A stretch of DNA of 64,000 nucleotides, from contig VWZP01008105.1 in NCBI GenBank assembly GCA_013396995.1, forward strand, positions 1 to 64,000. Direction: 5' to 3'. Numbering within the stretch: the first letter of the stretch is position 1; every line of letters starts with the position of its first letter. This DNA comes from Dicaeum eximium. Its lineage: Eukaryota; Chordata; Aves; Passeriformes; Dicaeidae. The notes below the pieces were generated by a model that saw nothing but the letters and a program-made list of their open reading frames with translations, made no database searches and had not been told where the DNA came from. The position numbers were made by a program, and so were the translations under genes. This document shows positions 24,663 through 38,050 of the stretch, piece after piece.

Positions 24663-26931
24663 CATCTTTAAGTAATCATAAACGCCCTTTAAAAATTATT
24701 TCAACACAAATTAAGGTATAGACAGCATCTGATTGGCTCAGTCACTACAGAGTGGTGCCTCATGATATATTCATTTCCTATTCTGGTGTGGTTAATTAGG
24801 TATTTCAATTTAATTACTGCAGTCAATAGCACTTTCAGTTGAGTGTCTTAAGTGTTCATTTAATTTACTGTAGATTTAATAAGGCAGTGGTTATATGTAA
24901 AGCTGTTAACCATCTGGATGGGCTGCAAAGCCCATCTTTTCTCTTGGGTAGCTGGAGCCTGATCCAAGACACAGTGATGTCTACAGCAGTCTTTCTGTTA
25001 AATTCAGAAGCTCAAAACCTAGGCTCCTTGCGGAGAAAGGAGGTGGGCAAATGCCTCTGGCTGTGGGCTTCCTGGCTGGCCTGTGTGAGGGAGAGTTTTA
25101 AAGGTGCCATTGCTCTTCTGTAGGCAATTTCATATAGCAGTAATGGTAGGAAGAACAACCCATGACTCAGGGTTTGATAATTGTGAGCTATGAGACTGAG
25201 TCTTAAGAGTTTCAAGCAAAATTTCAACTGGTTTCTCACAGCCTGGGTAAGGAGGTGATGAGTTGGGTCACACCTAGGAAAATTTAAAATAAACATGCCA
25301 ATTTGACACATAGCATGCAACTGAATGATCTATTTTACCCCTGTCACAAGGTCTGGCAGAGCTGTTCATCCTCTCTCCACCTCCTATGAGTGAGTCATTA
25401 GCTCATGCTGTGGGTCAGGAAATATGCAGGTCTGTGGATTTTCAGATCACTAACCTTCTGGGAGAAAAAAGAGGTAACCACTAGGTACAAGCATTGCCTC
25501 TCGTGATTTCAGGGCCTCTCTTAAATGGGAACATGATTTGTTCAGGCAAAAGATGATATAGCATGGGGCTGTGATTATAGGGTCTGGATTTTATGGCCTG
25601 GAGACCTGTCCATCCTATCTTCCTGCACAGCTCTGCTTAAAAATCAGGCCCTGGTAAAATTGTAAAATACCACAGCAGTAGTAGTGATGTACCTAATGAT
25701 GCTGGCAGGTACCTGAGAGAATTTCCAGGAACACCTGGGTCAGGAGCAGCCAGACATTACATGTACCAATATTCCCTCCACACAGGCCTCCTAAGTTAGA
25801 TAAACGACAAGAGGAAAGAAGAGAGGGTTCTAGGCAGAGGATAAGTCGCCAGATGCCACATCTCTGCCATGGGACAAGCAGAGGGAGGGTGTTTTGCTGT
25901 GTCCTAGAGTAGCCCATCAGTGGAGACCATTGGTTGCCTCTCCCTCCAGCCAATGCCAGGGTTTAGCCAGCAACCCTGGCTCTCACAGTGCCAGTTCTAT
26001 GATGTTGCCCTGGCCCAGAGCCATAGCTGGCTGGCTGGCAAGCTGCACATGACTCAGGAGCCCCAGGTTCTTCAGGGCTGCGGGCTCCCATGCTCCCCAG
26101 GCTTGTAGCCAGCCCGGGTTTAAAAACAAGCAGCAGGAACTTCGGCAGGAACAGGACTCCAGCACATGAAATCCAGTGCAGAGAAATTCTTCTGCTGCAG
26201 AAAGTAGGCAAAAGGCAACTGGAGATGAATAGGCTGCCTGACAGCTGGCAGACACGCAGCCTGTCTGCCATAGATGGTAATATAGGCACTGCAACTATTG
26301 CGGCATCTAAAGGCAAAAAAAGCAATCAAAAGCTTTAACCTCTGCTACCCAGGCAAACCAGCAGCGGTTTCAGATGCTGTCGGTGGAGAGGAGCCTTTGT
26401 CATGCTTGTGACAGGCAAATGGTCCAGAAAGCTCTACTGAGCTGTGTTTGGGATTAAGGGCCAGGAGCGCCTGGGTTCCTGCTCTATTTGTACTCGTTGC
26501 ACAGCCAGTTTTAAAAACTGAATTACTGCTGTTATTATAATGATATTGCTATCACTACTGCTATTTTCTTTACACATCAATGGAGCCTGGATAGCCAGTC
26601 TTAATTTCTTAAGTGAATGCAAACGGCATTTAGATTTTTGTGGAGATCAGACACCAGACACATTCCTACATTCTTGTCCAATGTTCAATATTTTTCCATG
26701 AGTCAAAGAGAACAAGAATGGGCATATTGTGTAAATGCAAAACTCTGCCTTTTTAAACTGACACGATGAATTTCAGCCCTGCCTCTTTGTCTCTCTCCTC
26801 CGAACAGGGGCTTTTCAGCCTGCCAGATTTTGTTACTTACTATCCTTGAAAACAGAGGGAGGGAAAAGTCAGTCCTTGTTAATTCATTGTCCCAGTTACC
26901 TAGCAGTGCTGTATCCTTAAGGACTGCTGGA

Positions 26932-26979
26932 CTTTTTTTTTTTCCTTCTTTTTTTTGCCTTCTTTTTTTTTTGCTTTTC
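26932..26979. repeat. T-rich tract
   Basis: Three long T runs (8-11 nt) separated by short C/G-containing breaks. Confidence 0.9.
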
Positions 26980-28616
26980 TGAAATGTAGAAGAGCTATGG
27001 CTTTCTTGCCAGCTCCATTGTATTGCCTCAGTAAAAGCCTGCAACACTAGAGCCACTTTAAAAAGGAGTGAGGAATCTGTTGCAATAGGCATCCAACTAA
27101 AGTCCCTGCTGCAATCCACGCTTCCAGTGAATGCTGGTTCCTAATCCAGATTTCAGGCTTCAGGGCTGGTTCTTAACAGAGCACTGATACAGGTCAGTGT
27201 AGCTGCATCTGTTTACAGCAACAGAAGATTTGGCTCACTGTTGTATTGGGGTTCAGTACAGATTCACAAACAAGGCCATGCATGCAGACAAACATCAGCA
27301 TTTAGGGGATCCCTGGAATTTGAGTTTCACTTGGGGAATGCACCTCTGTATTTTACAGTGTGTGTGAAATGTGCCTGATGGATGACTTAAAGACTGAACT
27401 CATCCATGCCGTGCCTGCCAGAGCTGCCCTTGGGGATACCCCAAGAAAGACCACACGGCCTTCCCAAAGGCTTCTCCCAAGTACAGACCACCATAGACAC
27501 AAGTGTGCATGAGAACAAAGGCTTTATTTCTAGACAGAAATACCTTTGATTCTTTTCCCAGCTATTTTAATAGGCTATAAAATGCTTACTTCCACACCAT
27601 AAATGAGAATAAATATGTATCCACCAAAGCCTAGTCTAAGTAACATGCAAGGAAAGTTTCACTGAACTGCTTTGATGACCCTGGGTTTTTGGTTGCTCTT
27701 TCTGACAGTGGAAAGTTGGTGAGTGCCCTCTGAGCACATTTGACCTAGAGATTCCTAGACAAGGATTATGAAGGAAAGAAAAGCATACAAAGGGGAAAAG
27801 GAACTAATTAGCTCCAAGACTGATATGGCCATTTGTCCACTAGGAACCAGTCTGCTACCTCCAGAGTTTCAAATACAGTAGCTTGCTGTACAGCCTTTCA
27901 TCTGTAATGATTTCTAGACACCATTAAATGGTACCATAAAGGTGAAAGGTTTCCCATTAGTTATAAAATGGAAAATTATATTTATCCTGGCTAGTATTTT
28001 CAAAAGTATGCTGGGATCCATATTTTGACACCTAAAGAGATGTCTGCTTTTCAGAGGCGCTGAATGTGCATCGCTGTCTTTTGAAATTTAGCTGGAAAAT
28101 AGGGCTCGTTATTAATGTGTTTGACAGTGTCTAAATGCATGAAGAGTATTTTTCAAAAAAATATATAAAGTCCTTGTCATGGAATTTTATAATCAAGAAC
28201 AGAGAAACAAAGTCCATTTAAAGACTGGTATATCTCAATGGACTTTAGATCAGGCTTAAGCAAAAGCATTATTTAGCAACTCAGATTCATCTGATGGAGC
28301 ATCAGTTTGCTCAGTCAACCCTTTGATTTTTTATGTCATTTAAAAACTACTGATCTGATGCCTTCCCTGAAGGAATCTCTGTAGAAACAGAGACTGACAT
28401 TTCTCACATACATTGTCATTTATTGCTTTCATCTCCTCCTCCTCCCTCATCATATATGTCGTTAACTTGGAGACAAGTCAAATTTATACATTCCCTCCAT
28501 TTGCTCTGTGTTCAAAATTTTCCAGTTACATACCAGATCTATCTTAGAAGTGAACAACAAAAGGATGAGAGGGAAGGAACACAAATTGCTGACTAGAGGT
28601 AAAGAAAAACAAGGGA

Positions 28617-29056
28617 GCTGGAAGGGGGCCCAGGAGGTTGTGAAGTCTTCATCCTTCGAAGCAGTCAACACTTGCCTGGATAATGTCCTGAGCAACCTGA
28701 TGTAACTTTGTTGGTAGCTCTGCTGAAAGCAGAGCATGCAGTGACAGGACAAAGGGAATGGCTTCAAGTTGGAAAAGAGCGGTTTACATTAGAAATTAGG
28801 AAAAAATTCCTTACTGCGAGGGTAATGAGGCACTGGAACAGGGTGCTGAGAGAAGCTGTGGGTACCCTATCCCTGGAAGTTTTTAAGGCCAGGTTGGGTG
28901 GAGCTCTGAGCAACATGATCTAGTGAAAGGTGTCCCTGCCTATAGCAGGGGAGTTGGAATTAGATGATCTCTAAGGTCCCTTCCAACCCAAGCCATTCTA
29001 TGATTCTCTGATTCGATGTCCAGAGGTCCCTTCACAGCTCCATCATTTTGTGATCC
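28617..29056 (+). mobile_element. CR1 LINE fragment interrupted by a younger CR1 (nested pair)
   Basis: The outer copy starts near 28617 (aggaggttgtgaagtcttc) and runs to the CR1 stem-loop gctctgct/gaa/agcagagc at 28717-28735. It is then broken by a second CR1, and its 3' end resumes at 29015 (gatgtccagaggtccc), finishing in ttttgtgatcc at 29056. About a dozen bases of the usual GTTGGACTAGAT segment are missing between the halves, consistent with a small deletion at integration. Confidence 0.8.
28738..29014 (+). mobile_element. Inner CR1 LINE 3' fragment (nested insertion)
   Basis: A roughly 277-bp CR1 3' fragment in sense orientation. It starts at gcagtgacaggacaaaggga and includes the coding tail (aggcactggaacagg, tccctggaagtttttaaggc). 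Its UTR stem is ccctgcctatagcaggg, followed by ggtcccttccaaccc and the terminal attctatgattctctgattc. It is better preserved than the flanking copy, so it is younger. It sits just after the 3' stem-loop of the resident CR1. Confidence 0.88.
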
Positions 29057-32000
29057 CAAAGGTCTTCTAGGAAACTCTCCACTAAGGCCTTTGCCACAAT
29101 ACTTTTATTTTCTTTCTGTGAGTAACATGGTAAATAGACAAGTGGCTGTTGAACTCTTTACTGTGTTAGTGTCCTGCAGAAATGAAGTTTGAGGTACACA
29201 GCATTGCAGCTGTACAACTGCAGAGGGTTTCTGCTGTGTGACTCTTGGTGGGGACCTGGTCCAGATGCCTAGACTCCCTTATCCAAGCCAGCAGAGCAGT
29301 TGAAGAGTTTGGCTTGTGCACACCTCATGCATCATTGGTGTGTAGGCTACAAAAGTGATGTAGCTCTGTTGCAACAAATTTTGGTTGTAGTTTAGAGATC
29401 CTTAGAGTGCTTGGCTGAGATGTTTTCACTGCATAGCCAAAGGAATGCTGTTTCTTGGGATGATTGTGGTACCTGTGTCCATTCTTGTAGGCATGTGTCC
29501 CTTTGTCACAGTGTGTTGTGTCAGGAAGGAGATGCTATTCCACTCAGTCATCTCCAAACCAGGAATTTTTCTCATTTTGAATTTTCAAAGTCAACAATCA
29601 CAATTGACTCTAGAAACAGATTCAAGGCTGCTGTGAAGTAAAATATGACTTTGAGATAGGCTGTTATATTTTAGAGACCTAGAACTACTAATTTTTCAGT
29701 GCCTTTTCTATTTGCATGAGTTCACTTAACGAGTGATCCGGGCACATAGGAAAATAAACCATATAGGAAGCATCAGTTGTAATGAATCCACTTGTGTCTC
29801 TTTCACCAAAAACTATCATAGCGGCCAAAAATACCTGAAAGTTTTGTGGTGACCCTTTGTCATTTATTGCCACAGCTGGTGGGGATGGGCTGCTGCCTGT
29901 GGCTACCCAGAGCACTGAGAGTCACAGCCACAAACCATGGTGGGTGCTCAGCAGCTGGGCTTTGCCTCAGAGGGGCAGGACAGAGGACCCGAGGGTGCAG
30001 TGTACAAACAGCATCACCCTGTTCCTGAGAAGGTTGGAAAGTCCTGCCCAGATGCAATCTCCTTGAACCTCTTTTGCCAAAGCAAATCTTTTTGCAAAAG
30101 CCAGGCTTTTGCTAGATAATCTGTACTGTAAAATATTCTCGTTGCTAACCAGAGAGAAAACTTGAAAACTTATTTTGACTTTCTTCAGAGATGTCTCCAT
30201 GCATTTAACTTGTCTTCTTGTACAACCATCCTCCCAGCCTCCTGTGCAAATTCATCCTCTCCACTCTGCTTGTCATTTCTCATGTTCTTTTAAGCATGAT
30301 CTTGTAAGGTTTTCAGTACCTGAATTGCTGGGGTTTGCTTTTAGCTTATAGGGGCTTTTTTCTGACCCTGAACTGCTCCTGGTCCCCTGTGTTCACACTG
30401 ACCTTTTCCAGCTCCTGAAGCATTACTTCCTGCGTGATTCCTTGGTTCCAAACCTTTCCATTCAGTCTCTCTGGCCATTTTCATGGGTTTCGACTCTTTC
30501 GACTTTCTCATCAAGACGGTACTTAAAGAAAGACCAAATAACAAAAATTCACCTGAACATGTGCCAAAACAACAAAGCATTTGGGCTTCCTGTAACCTGC
30601 TAATGACCTTCCATAATGATCACAATTCCTTCTTGATCTTCATATTCCAGATTGACCTAGAAACTGGTCAAATTAATCCCATTTTTACAGTTTTCCTCCA
30701 GACTCCTAAAGTGTTAGAAATAGAGGAGCTGTGAACTTGTATCCTTACTAAACCTGGAGGCATCTCATCAATATCAATGACAAATATATTGGGGGAAGAT
30801 ACCCAATCACCTTGACATGCCCACAAAAATCACCACTCCACCCCCTTACCTCTTTTTCCCCTGCACCACCAGTCCTCAATAACCACAGACTAGTTTGAAC
30901 CTTGATGTTTAATATTTTTCATCCCCTTCTAGATATGCTATCATCACTTTTTATAAGTCAGCATCTTCCCATTTCCTAACAAGTGCTCAGTCCCTCTTTA
31001 GACCTTGATGAGCTCTGAATCTCTGATGCAGTTCCTCAGACTCTATCCACTTTGGATGAAAAAGTTTATCATTTCACTGGGATTGAATTTATTGCTGCTC
31101 AAGTTTGATAAATAATCTCCTGATCTGCAGTTAATCAGTTAGAGTCTTCATATGTAAACTTTCATCATTTTCTGTTTTATTTGTCCTTTCCATTGTCTGT
31201 TCTCTTCATAGGACTATCTTAAAAGCTCTTTACTTGTTGTTTCAAAACCCTCAAAAGCCCTCAAAATGTTTGCCTGTTTTGCTGAAATAGGTTGAAATCT
31301 TTGTGGGGTGCACTTGGCCTGTCCTGACACTGCCTGTTTAAGCTGAAGATTTTGAAAAAGGCTCTTAAGTACTGCTCTTACTTCATGTCCTTAATGGGGT
31401 GACTGTGCATGAGGGCGAGAGCCAGGGGGAAGATGCTAATACAGGGCAAACCCAACCATCAAGTAAGTGCAGCAACCTTGTAGGAGACCTCTTACCACGG
31501 ACTGGATTTGATCCTAAAAAAAATATGTCACTTCTCCACTAAAGATCTGGCAGAGGGCCAGGACTCCTTCCTTCTGACAAGAAGCCATTTTGCCAGTTGC
31601 TCATTAAGTCTATTAGTTGATGCATGATGGAAGGCAGCTTCCATTGACGTGGGCCCTCCTTATCCTGGCTGGTGGAGCCTGATGCTGGAAGCATGACTGG
31701 GTAACAAGCTGAAGGGATCTTTCTTTTCCAATTGACAAGTGGTGGCTGTGTCTCCTGTGAATTGTAATGTACCCTGAAGAAGACCCCAGGGCCAAAGAGT
31801 TGACTTGAGTGTCCCGTGTGACACATTGGTTTGCAGGAAGAGAGAAGCAGTCTAAATACTTCCTTATTTTCCAAGTCTGGATGGAGGGCTACTGTCTTCC
31901 TCTAGCAACTGAACTTTTGATAACAGAGTGTTGCAAGGAGATGGGTGCTTAGACAGGTAATAAAAGCCCAGATGTGGGCATGGATATGTGCTCTAATGAG

Positions 32001-32432
32001 CCTACAGAGCAACAACTTGGAAGCAACGCTGAGCAGAATACCAGGACCAAACTGCTCTCAGCAGTCCTTCCTTAGGTGAAATCTGCTGTGCTATTGATCT
32101 CTAAAAGGCAAATCAAATAACAGCAGCCACATTTTTAAGGATTAGGAGCTTCCTGTGCAAGACAGTATGTGTTTTTAATACCTTAAGCTGACTTATGAAA
32201 CTGGTAAACAATGGGGAGGGTGGTATTGGATGACCTCTTTTACATGCCTGATCATCCTGTCAGCATTTATAATGCATTTGATATTTCCTTCTCATCAGGA
32301 TAGGATCAGTTAAGCAGTCCTATTTCCCAAAGCTCAGGTTGCATTATGCTTTGTTCCACATTTCATGGTAATAAACGTTGACATAAATTTCTGTAGATTT
32401 CACACAAAGTGATTGTTAATTTATTTATGGTT

Positions 32433-32490
32433 GAAAAGGAAAAGAAAGAAAAGACAGAAAAGAAAGAAAAGAAAGAAAGAGCAGAAAAGA
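32433..32490 (+). repeat. GAAAA/GAAA purine-rich tract
   Basis: A nearly pure purine tract of GAAAA and GAAA units broken by two C residues. Its partial mirror symmetry is of the kind that can form triplex DNA. Confidence 0.9.
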
Positions 32491-35400
32491 CTCCTCCAGA
32501 AGACAAATACACAGCTTGCAAGATAAAAAATACAGATCTTTTATACCTATTTGTTTTGCACACAGTAATGACTGCTACACTCCGATTAGCAATCTTGACC
32601 TAGTTAAAATGTTATTGTTTTTCTGTGTTCCTATTTTACTAAAAGACTGTGACTAGACATGATATTTTATAATCCATCAGATGTAAAATCTGCATAAAAA
32701 ATATAATTATTGTGCTTCAGCAACCTGGACCAAAGCCCTGACATTATGTTTCTAGGCAGTACACAGTGAATAATATGGATGCATTTTTAGGTTGGTATGT
32801 TCAGTTGGCAAGATACATAATTTTTCCATAAGCAAAGGTAAACTGTGGGATTTCTAACATACTGATTGCTATTCCAGCCTTGTCCCAGCTAATGAAAATT
32901 AAGTGGATACTTGTCAGCCAAGGAACATCCTTATTTGTTACTATAAATTCAGTTTTAGTGGCACTAAGCATTACAGTAAACAGGGAGGAAAAGTTGTGTT
33001 GTCTCTCAGTCAGCTTTATTATTGCCAGTGGTGCTTTTGTGTAAGGATCAGCCAGAGTCAGGACACCACTGCAAGAGGTCTGCACAGACACCCGGGTCAG
33101 GAGGGCAGGCACGGGATGTGGGGAGGTTTGGGATGCCTGGAGCAAACTTCTCATGGCAGTAAACCTTGGTCATCCAAGTGGTCCCTGGAGCTGGTTAGCT
33201 AAATAGGAGAGGAATGAGGCAGAGGGGAGGTGTGCTGTCTCAAGCTGCTGTGCTCACCAACAGTGTGGGGCTGAAGGCCCCTGTGCCTCCTCCTCCTCCT
33301 CAGGCTCAGAGAAAACAGTTGGTCCCCTTCTTATGAACACAGGGTGTGCAGCAGAGGACACCTGGAGTTGACCCTCTGCAACCTGACTGGAGCAAGAAAC
33401 AACTTCTGCTACCCCTGCACAGCTCTCTGCACCCATGGGGGAGCCACCTTGTCCTTGCCATGGTGCTGTGAGGAGCTTTCAGGGCTGCTCTCCACTGTGT
33501 GCAGTGCCCAGGGCCTCTACCCCATCACTCAGTCCTGCATGAAAAATTAATGTTGCTTACCAGATCAGCATCATCCAGCAGATTGGACTTTGTCAACTGA
33601 GACTGCTAAAATCTCTCTGAAGACAACGCTCATGCTTGCATCCTCAGCCATGTCAGGTAGATGCTCCTGTTGAAGACAAAAGATTAAAAATAAATGTACT
33701 TGTGTAGCACACAGAAAGTGAAGAGCAGAAGGGCTGGGGAGAGGTTCTCAGAAGAGGATCACACTACTGAGATTTTCAGTAGAGACATCAGGGTGAACCT
33801 GATTCTCCTGGGCCTGAGAAGGAGGGGGAACAATCAGAGCCGATGGGGAACCCTCAAGACCAAATCTGTAGTCAAAAATGCACCTTGAGGGTTCCTGTGT
33901 GATTGTGGCATTAGGAGCTGTGGTGGCCCCAGAGATGGCATCTCAGAGGGGGCCCCTTGTCATCCCTGTGTCAGCCCCAGGGTGCCTCTGCAGCTTCGAA
34001 GCTGGCCATGGTATGAGTGACCACCACCATCCTGTCTGGCCAAAGGGGTAAGAAAACAAGGAGAGAGGCATCTGGTCCTCCTGCATGCTGGGAGATGCCT
34101 GCAACAGGGAGGCTCTGCCCTGGTGAGCCCTGGTCCCTGCCTGGAAGGGTGCTCCCCAGCCTGGCACAGCTCTGAACACCACAGAGGTGATACTGCTGGC
34201 AGCAAACACTGCAAACCACTAGTTTCATCCCGAGAGTTGCTGTCATTCAGAATCAGGCTCTAAGCCTCAAGGATAGCTTCCTAGGTCCAGCCCTGCAATG
34301 CAAAGGTGCTTTAACAGCATAAATAAGTATCATTCAGCATCTTTTCCTCCTTTGGAAGGATTTTTTTTTTCCAATTTTCATTGTTTGAATATTTTTCCTG
34401 TAATTCCTTTATCCTTTTTCTTCCCCGGCTACATGGAGTATTTTGTTTACAGTGCAGTCGACACATATTGTGAGAAAGTCTAGGTAACCCAAAATGGACC
34501 TTTTAAAGTGGATTTGTTTGCTGTTTCTACATCAAAAGCACAAAATCCAGAGCTGCTTTTTCTATCATCAGAAGTATTGCTCCACAGGAACTGCTGACAC
34601 TGCCACACTGCCTGCTTCACAGTGTGGGGTTTCAGTCAGCAGCACCTTGGGAGTTCATCCCTGTTGTTCCACCACACAATGTAAGAACACTGCAAACCTT
34701 TGTAGGAAATTGTGAGAGTTGGGAGAACAAAGGTGGGAGGATTCTTCCTTTTATGCCTTCCACTAAAAGGTTTAGTGGGGATTTAAGACTATCAAACTGT
34801 GGTATTTTCTCTGTAGTTTCCTTGGGGTATTTTGGTGTTTTGGCCAGTCTTAATTGTCCAGCTATAAACATCTCAAAATGACAGACTGATACAGTACTAA
34901 CATCTCTGTACAAGGCCTTGATCTGCAGGCCCTATGGAGTTACTTGGGCTAGTCAGAGGGACAGCTTGTGTTTTACTTGTCCTGAGAGCTGTGAAACTCA
35001 AGGTGCTTGGTGGTTAGTCTAGGAGTTCTGTCGAGCACTGTGCTCCTTCCTACACAGTGTTAAATGAAACAAAGAGCAATTTCTAAAGGAAGTTCTAAAC
35101 AATCTCTAAAATTTCTCATTGACAAGCTGTGCTTTTGCACCAATTCTTTTTTTGTTTCCATTTTCTGAAAAAAAAAATTGAGCCATAAAAAAAAAATCAG
35201 CAAAATCCTCTAGTTTTACATTTAGTAAAAAAATTCAACCAAAAGAAAGGTGAAGCAAAAACCTTGCTGTTTTTCCAAAAGAGAAATTATTTGGTACCAG
35301 GATTTGATGAGCTCTAATTATTAGCTCAGTGCATCTTCTGCTGATTTGGCCTGATGTCAGAGAGCAATAGAGAAAAAGCTGCCTCTCTTAAATTGCTTTA

Positions 35401-37789
35401 AGACTCTGAATAAGTTTTAAATATAAAACTCATTATATATGTCCCCCTGCATGGGACATGATATCACACCAGGTGGTTTAGATCAAGTCAGATCTCTGGA
35501 GTTTGCCCTCTGCTGTCCCCAAGCATTCTGTCCAGGAGCAGCGCAGGGGTGCCTCGCAGAATTGACCTGCAGGGGCTCAGTTTTAACTTCAGGAGATCAA
35601 TCATCCAGCACTGCCTTGCTGTAGGAGCATGAACTCACACTGACTCACCAGAGCCTGCTCAGCAAAAGGTCTCACAGTAACACATGCTGCCAGGAAATGC
35701 CTGTTCTGCGTGATGGCTCATCCAGGGCTGCCCACCTACCTGTGGGATGGAGCTGGCCATGGGGGCTTCCTCCTCTCCCACTTACTGTCATGGCACTGCT
35801 TTCCCATCACAGGGCCTTTCAGTATTACACAGCTCAAGCAGTTTGAGATGTGTAATCGCAAGCCTGTTTGATCTGAGGAATGTGCCTCTGTGTGTTGTAG
35901 GAACTTTTGCTTTATGTTTACTGACCCAAATCAATCCTTGCTTGCAAATTGAAAGAAATGGGGCCGGAAATCTGGCAAGTTGTTTTTTTTTTTCCTTTTT
36001 TTCCTTATGAAGAGTCTGTGCTTTGCTTGGGTAAAAAGGGCTTGAGTACTGACTTTAGTCAGTAATTGAAAAATGTGATTGCTAAAAAAATGCAAAGATT
36101 TCAGTGATGGAACCCCGGTCCTTTCCCTTCAGAAAACAAACGAGGCATAATGCTGGGGCAGCAGTGGCCTGCAAAAGGCAGCGTTCAGAGAGGTTTGTGA
36201 TAGATGCTGCTCATCTTCCTGAGCTAACACAGACCAATCCCCTGAAGCACCCCCCTGCAACATGTAATTGGTAACAGCTCAGTGCGAGGAGGTAGAGGGG
36301 GCTTCATCCCTGTGGGCTGCTCAGATGCTTCCCCTGCCCTCTCCCTCCACATCCTGAACTCATGGGGGATGTGAAATCAGGATCCTTGTAGCAGACTCAG
36401 TGAAGTCCCTGAGTTCCCTGCACCTTTGCTGCCTCACTTGCTCTCATTTCTGCTTTAAGGTGTGGATATCTATTGACTGATGGTGTTCTCACCACTCCAA
36501 AGGCTATGTTTGCAAGGTTTTGGGGAGATGTGATAAGTTACCACTTGTTACTGTTTAGAAATGTGCAGTACCCTTTTTGGTGGGCACTTGAGCAGATGTC
36601 ATGAAACCAAGAGTCCTCCAGGCCATGTTAAGGGAGGGGGCACTTGGTTAAGGGATGTGTCTGGAGATTATGATGCTCTGCCTGGCTCTGCTGCTGACTT
36701 GTGTGTGGCAAACCACTTCCCAGCTCACCCACCTCACTCTGCTATCTGCTAGAAGCTACTTCAAAGGCAGGAGAAAAGCAGATACTACACACAGCACAAC
36801 GTAACACCTGCATTTTTACATGTGTCAGAAAGCTTGGTGCAGCTGCCCTGAAAATGTGGAGTTTTTAAACAGCTCCCTCTGCTTCAAAATGTCAAGCAAA
36901 CCCAAATTAACTCAGAAAGTCATATTAACCACATAAAACATACACATATGCAGGGGATGTACTCTGTACAGCCTTTCTGTCAGCAACACATCTGAAAGCA
37001 AAACGCGCTGCCAAGTCATGTATTCTAATGACCTGCGGACTTCCCCATTTCCCAGGAAGATGAATTTGAGTGTACGAGCATGGTTTCTAATAAACCCACT
37101 GACAGCAAAGATGATGGTAAAAGGAAGTGCAACTTACCTTTTTTTTATTCAAAAGGAAAGTACAGTGACTCGTGTGTCAGAAGGAACATGCTAATCCAAG
37201 ACAGTCTGTGCTCTTTGCAGTGACCACTCAAACCTCTCCCTAGTGAGGGACACCTAATGACAATTAATTACTCTTGCATGCACACAGTCTTTAGACTTAT
37301 ACAAGTAGGCATCAACAGGTTTGTCCTTATGAAAACATGAATCTGTGATTTAAAAGCTATGCTGGAAAATTAACTTGAAACATGAAATTGGATTTTCGGT
37401 GTCAAGAGAGAGAAATTACAAACTTTATTTTTAAGGGCTAAACTCAGTGGCTTGATGATGCAATGGAAGAAGAGGTGGGTTTGGAGGAAATATGTATTTC
37501 TCAGTTAACCTATTTTCAAGCAATTAATTGATATTCACACCCGAATAAAATTTTTTACATCTGGAGTTATCTGGGAAGATAGATAAGCCTGAAACTGAGG
37601 GGCATAGAGGCCACAATAGAGTATTACGTGCCCATGGACTTCTGTACATGAAACAGCATGATGAAAATAATGTGACTGAAAGATCTGATAAATCATCCTT
37701 CCTCACTTAACTGGAAAATTAGAGTTCTCAGTTCTCTCTGCCCTTTGCAGCCTTCCAAGGTATCACAGTTTGTACAGGCGTTATTTTCT

Positions 37790-37817
37790 CACTGGCACAC
37801 ACAGGTGTGTGCCAGTG
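37790..37817. repeat. Short perfect palindrome
   Basis: cactggcacacac (37790-37802) and its exact reverse complement (37805-37817) are separated by only 2 nt. Confidence 0.92.
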
Positions 37818-38001
37818 TCCTGGCATTGTCCTGATGCCTCTGGGCATTGCACTTCTGCCCAGGTGCATAAAGGCAGAAGATGAGCTGTGTTTCACTGCTC
37901 AGTTTCCTGGCATTGCTCATGGCTGAAACAGGGACAATGTGTGCTGGCTCTGCGAGGGCTGCATGGGCACATGTACGCTCCCCGTTGCGCGCCCCTTTGG
38001 T

Positions 38002-38050
38002 CATGGAATCAGAGAATCACTAAGGTTGGGAAAGATCTCTAAGATCAAAG
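38002..38050 (-). mobile_element. Very short CR1 3'-end fragment (antisense)
   Basis: About 49 bp matching the extreme CR1 3' end in reverse: catggaatcagagaatcact, then aaggttgggaaagatctcta. It lies 1.1 kb upstream of MAML2 exon 2. Confidence 0.75.

Larger units (their letters stand above)
22197..28616. other. Intronic sequence with simple repeats
   Basis: Holds T-rich tracts at 24311-24340 and 26932-26979, and a mixed TA/TG/CA microsatellite at 24562-24662. Nothing else recognised. Confidence 0.6.
29057..38001. other. Intronic sequence, no gene seen
   Basis: Holds a purine tract at 32433-32490, A-rich stretches near 35169-35200 and a 13-bp-arm palindrome at 37790-37817. No exon or transposon recognised. 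Confidence 0.6.
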
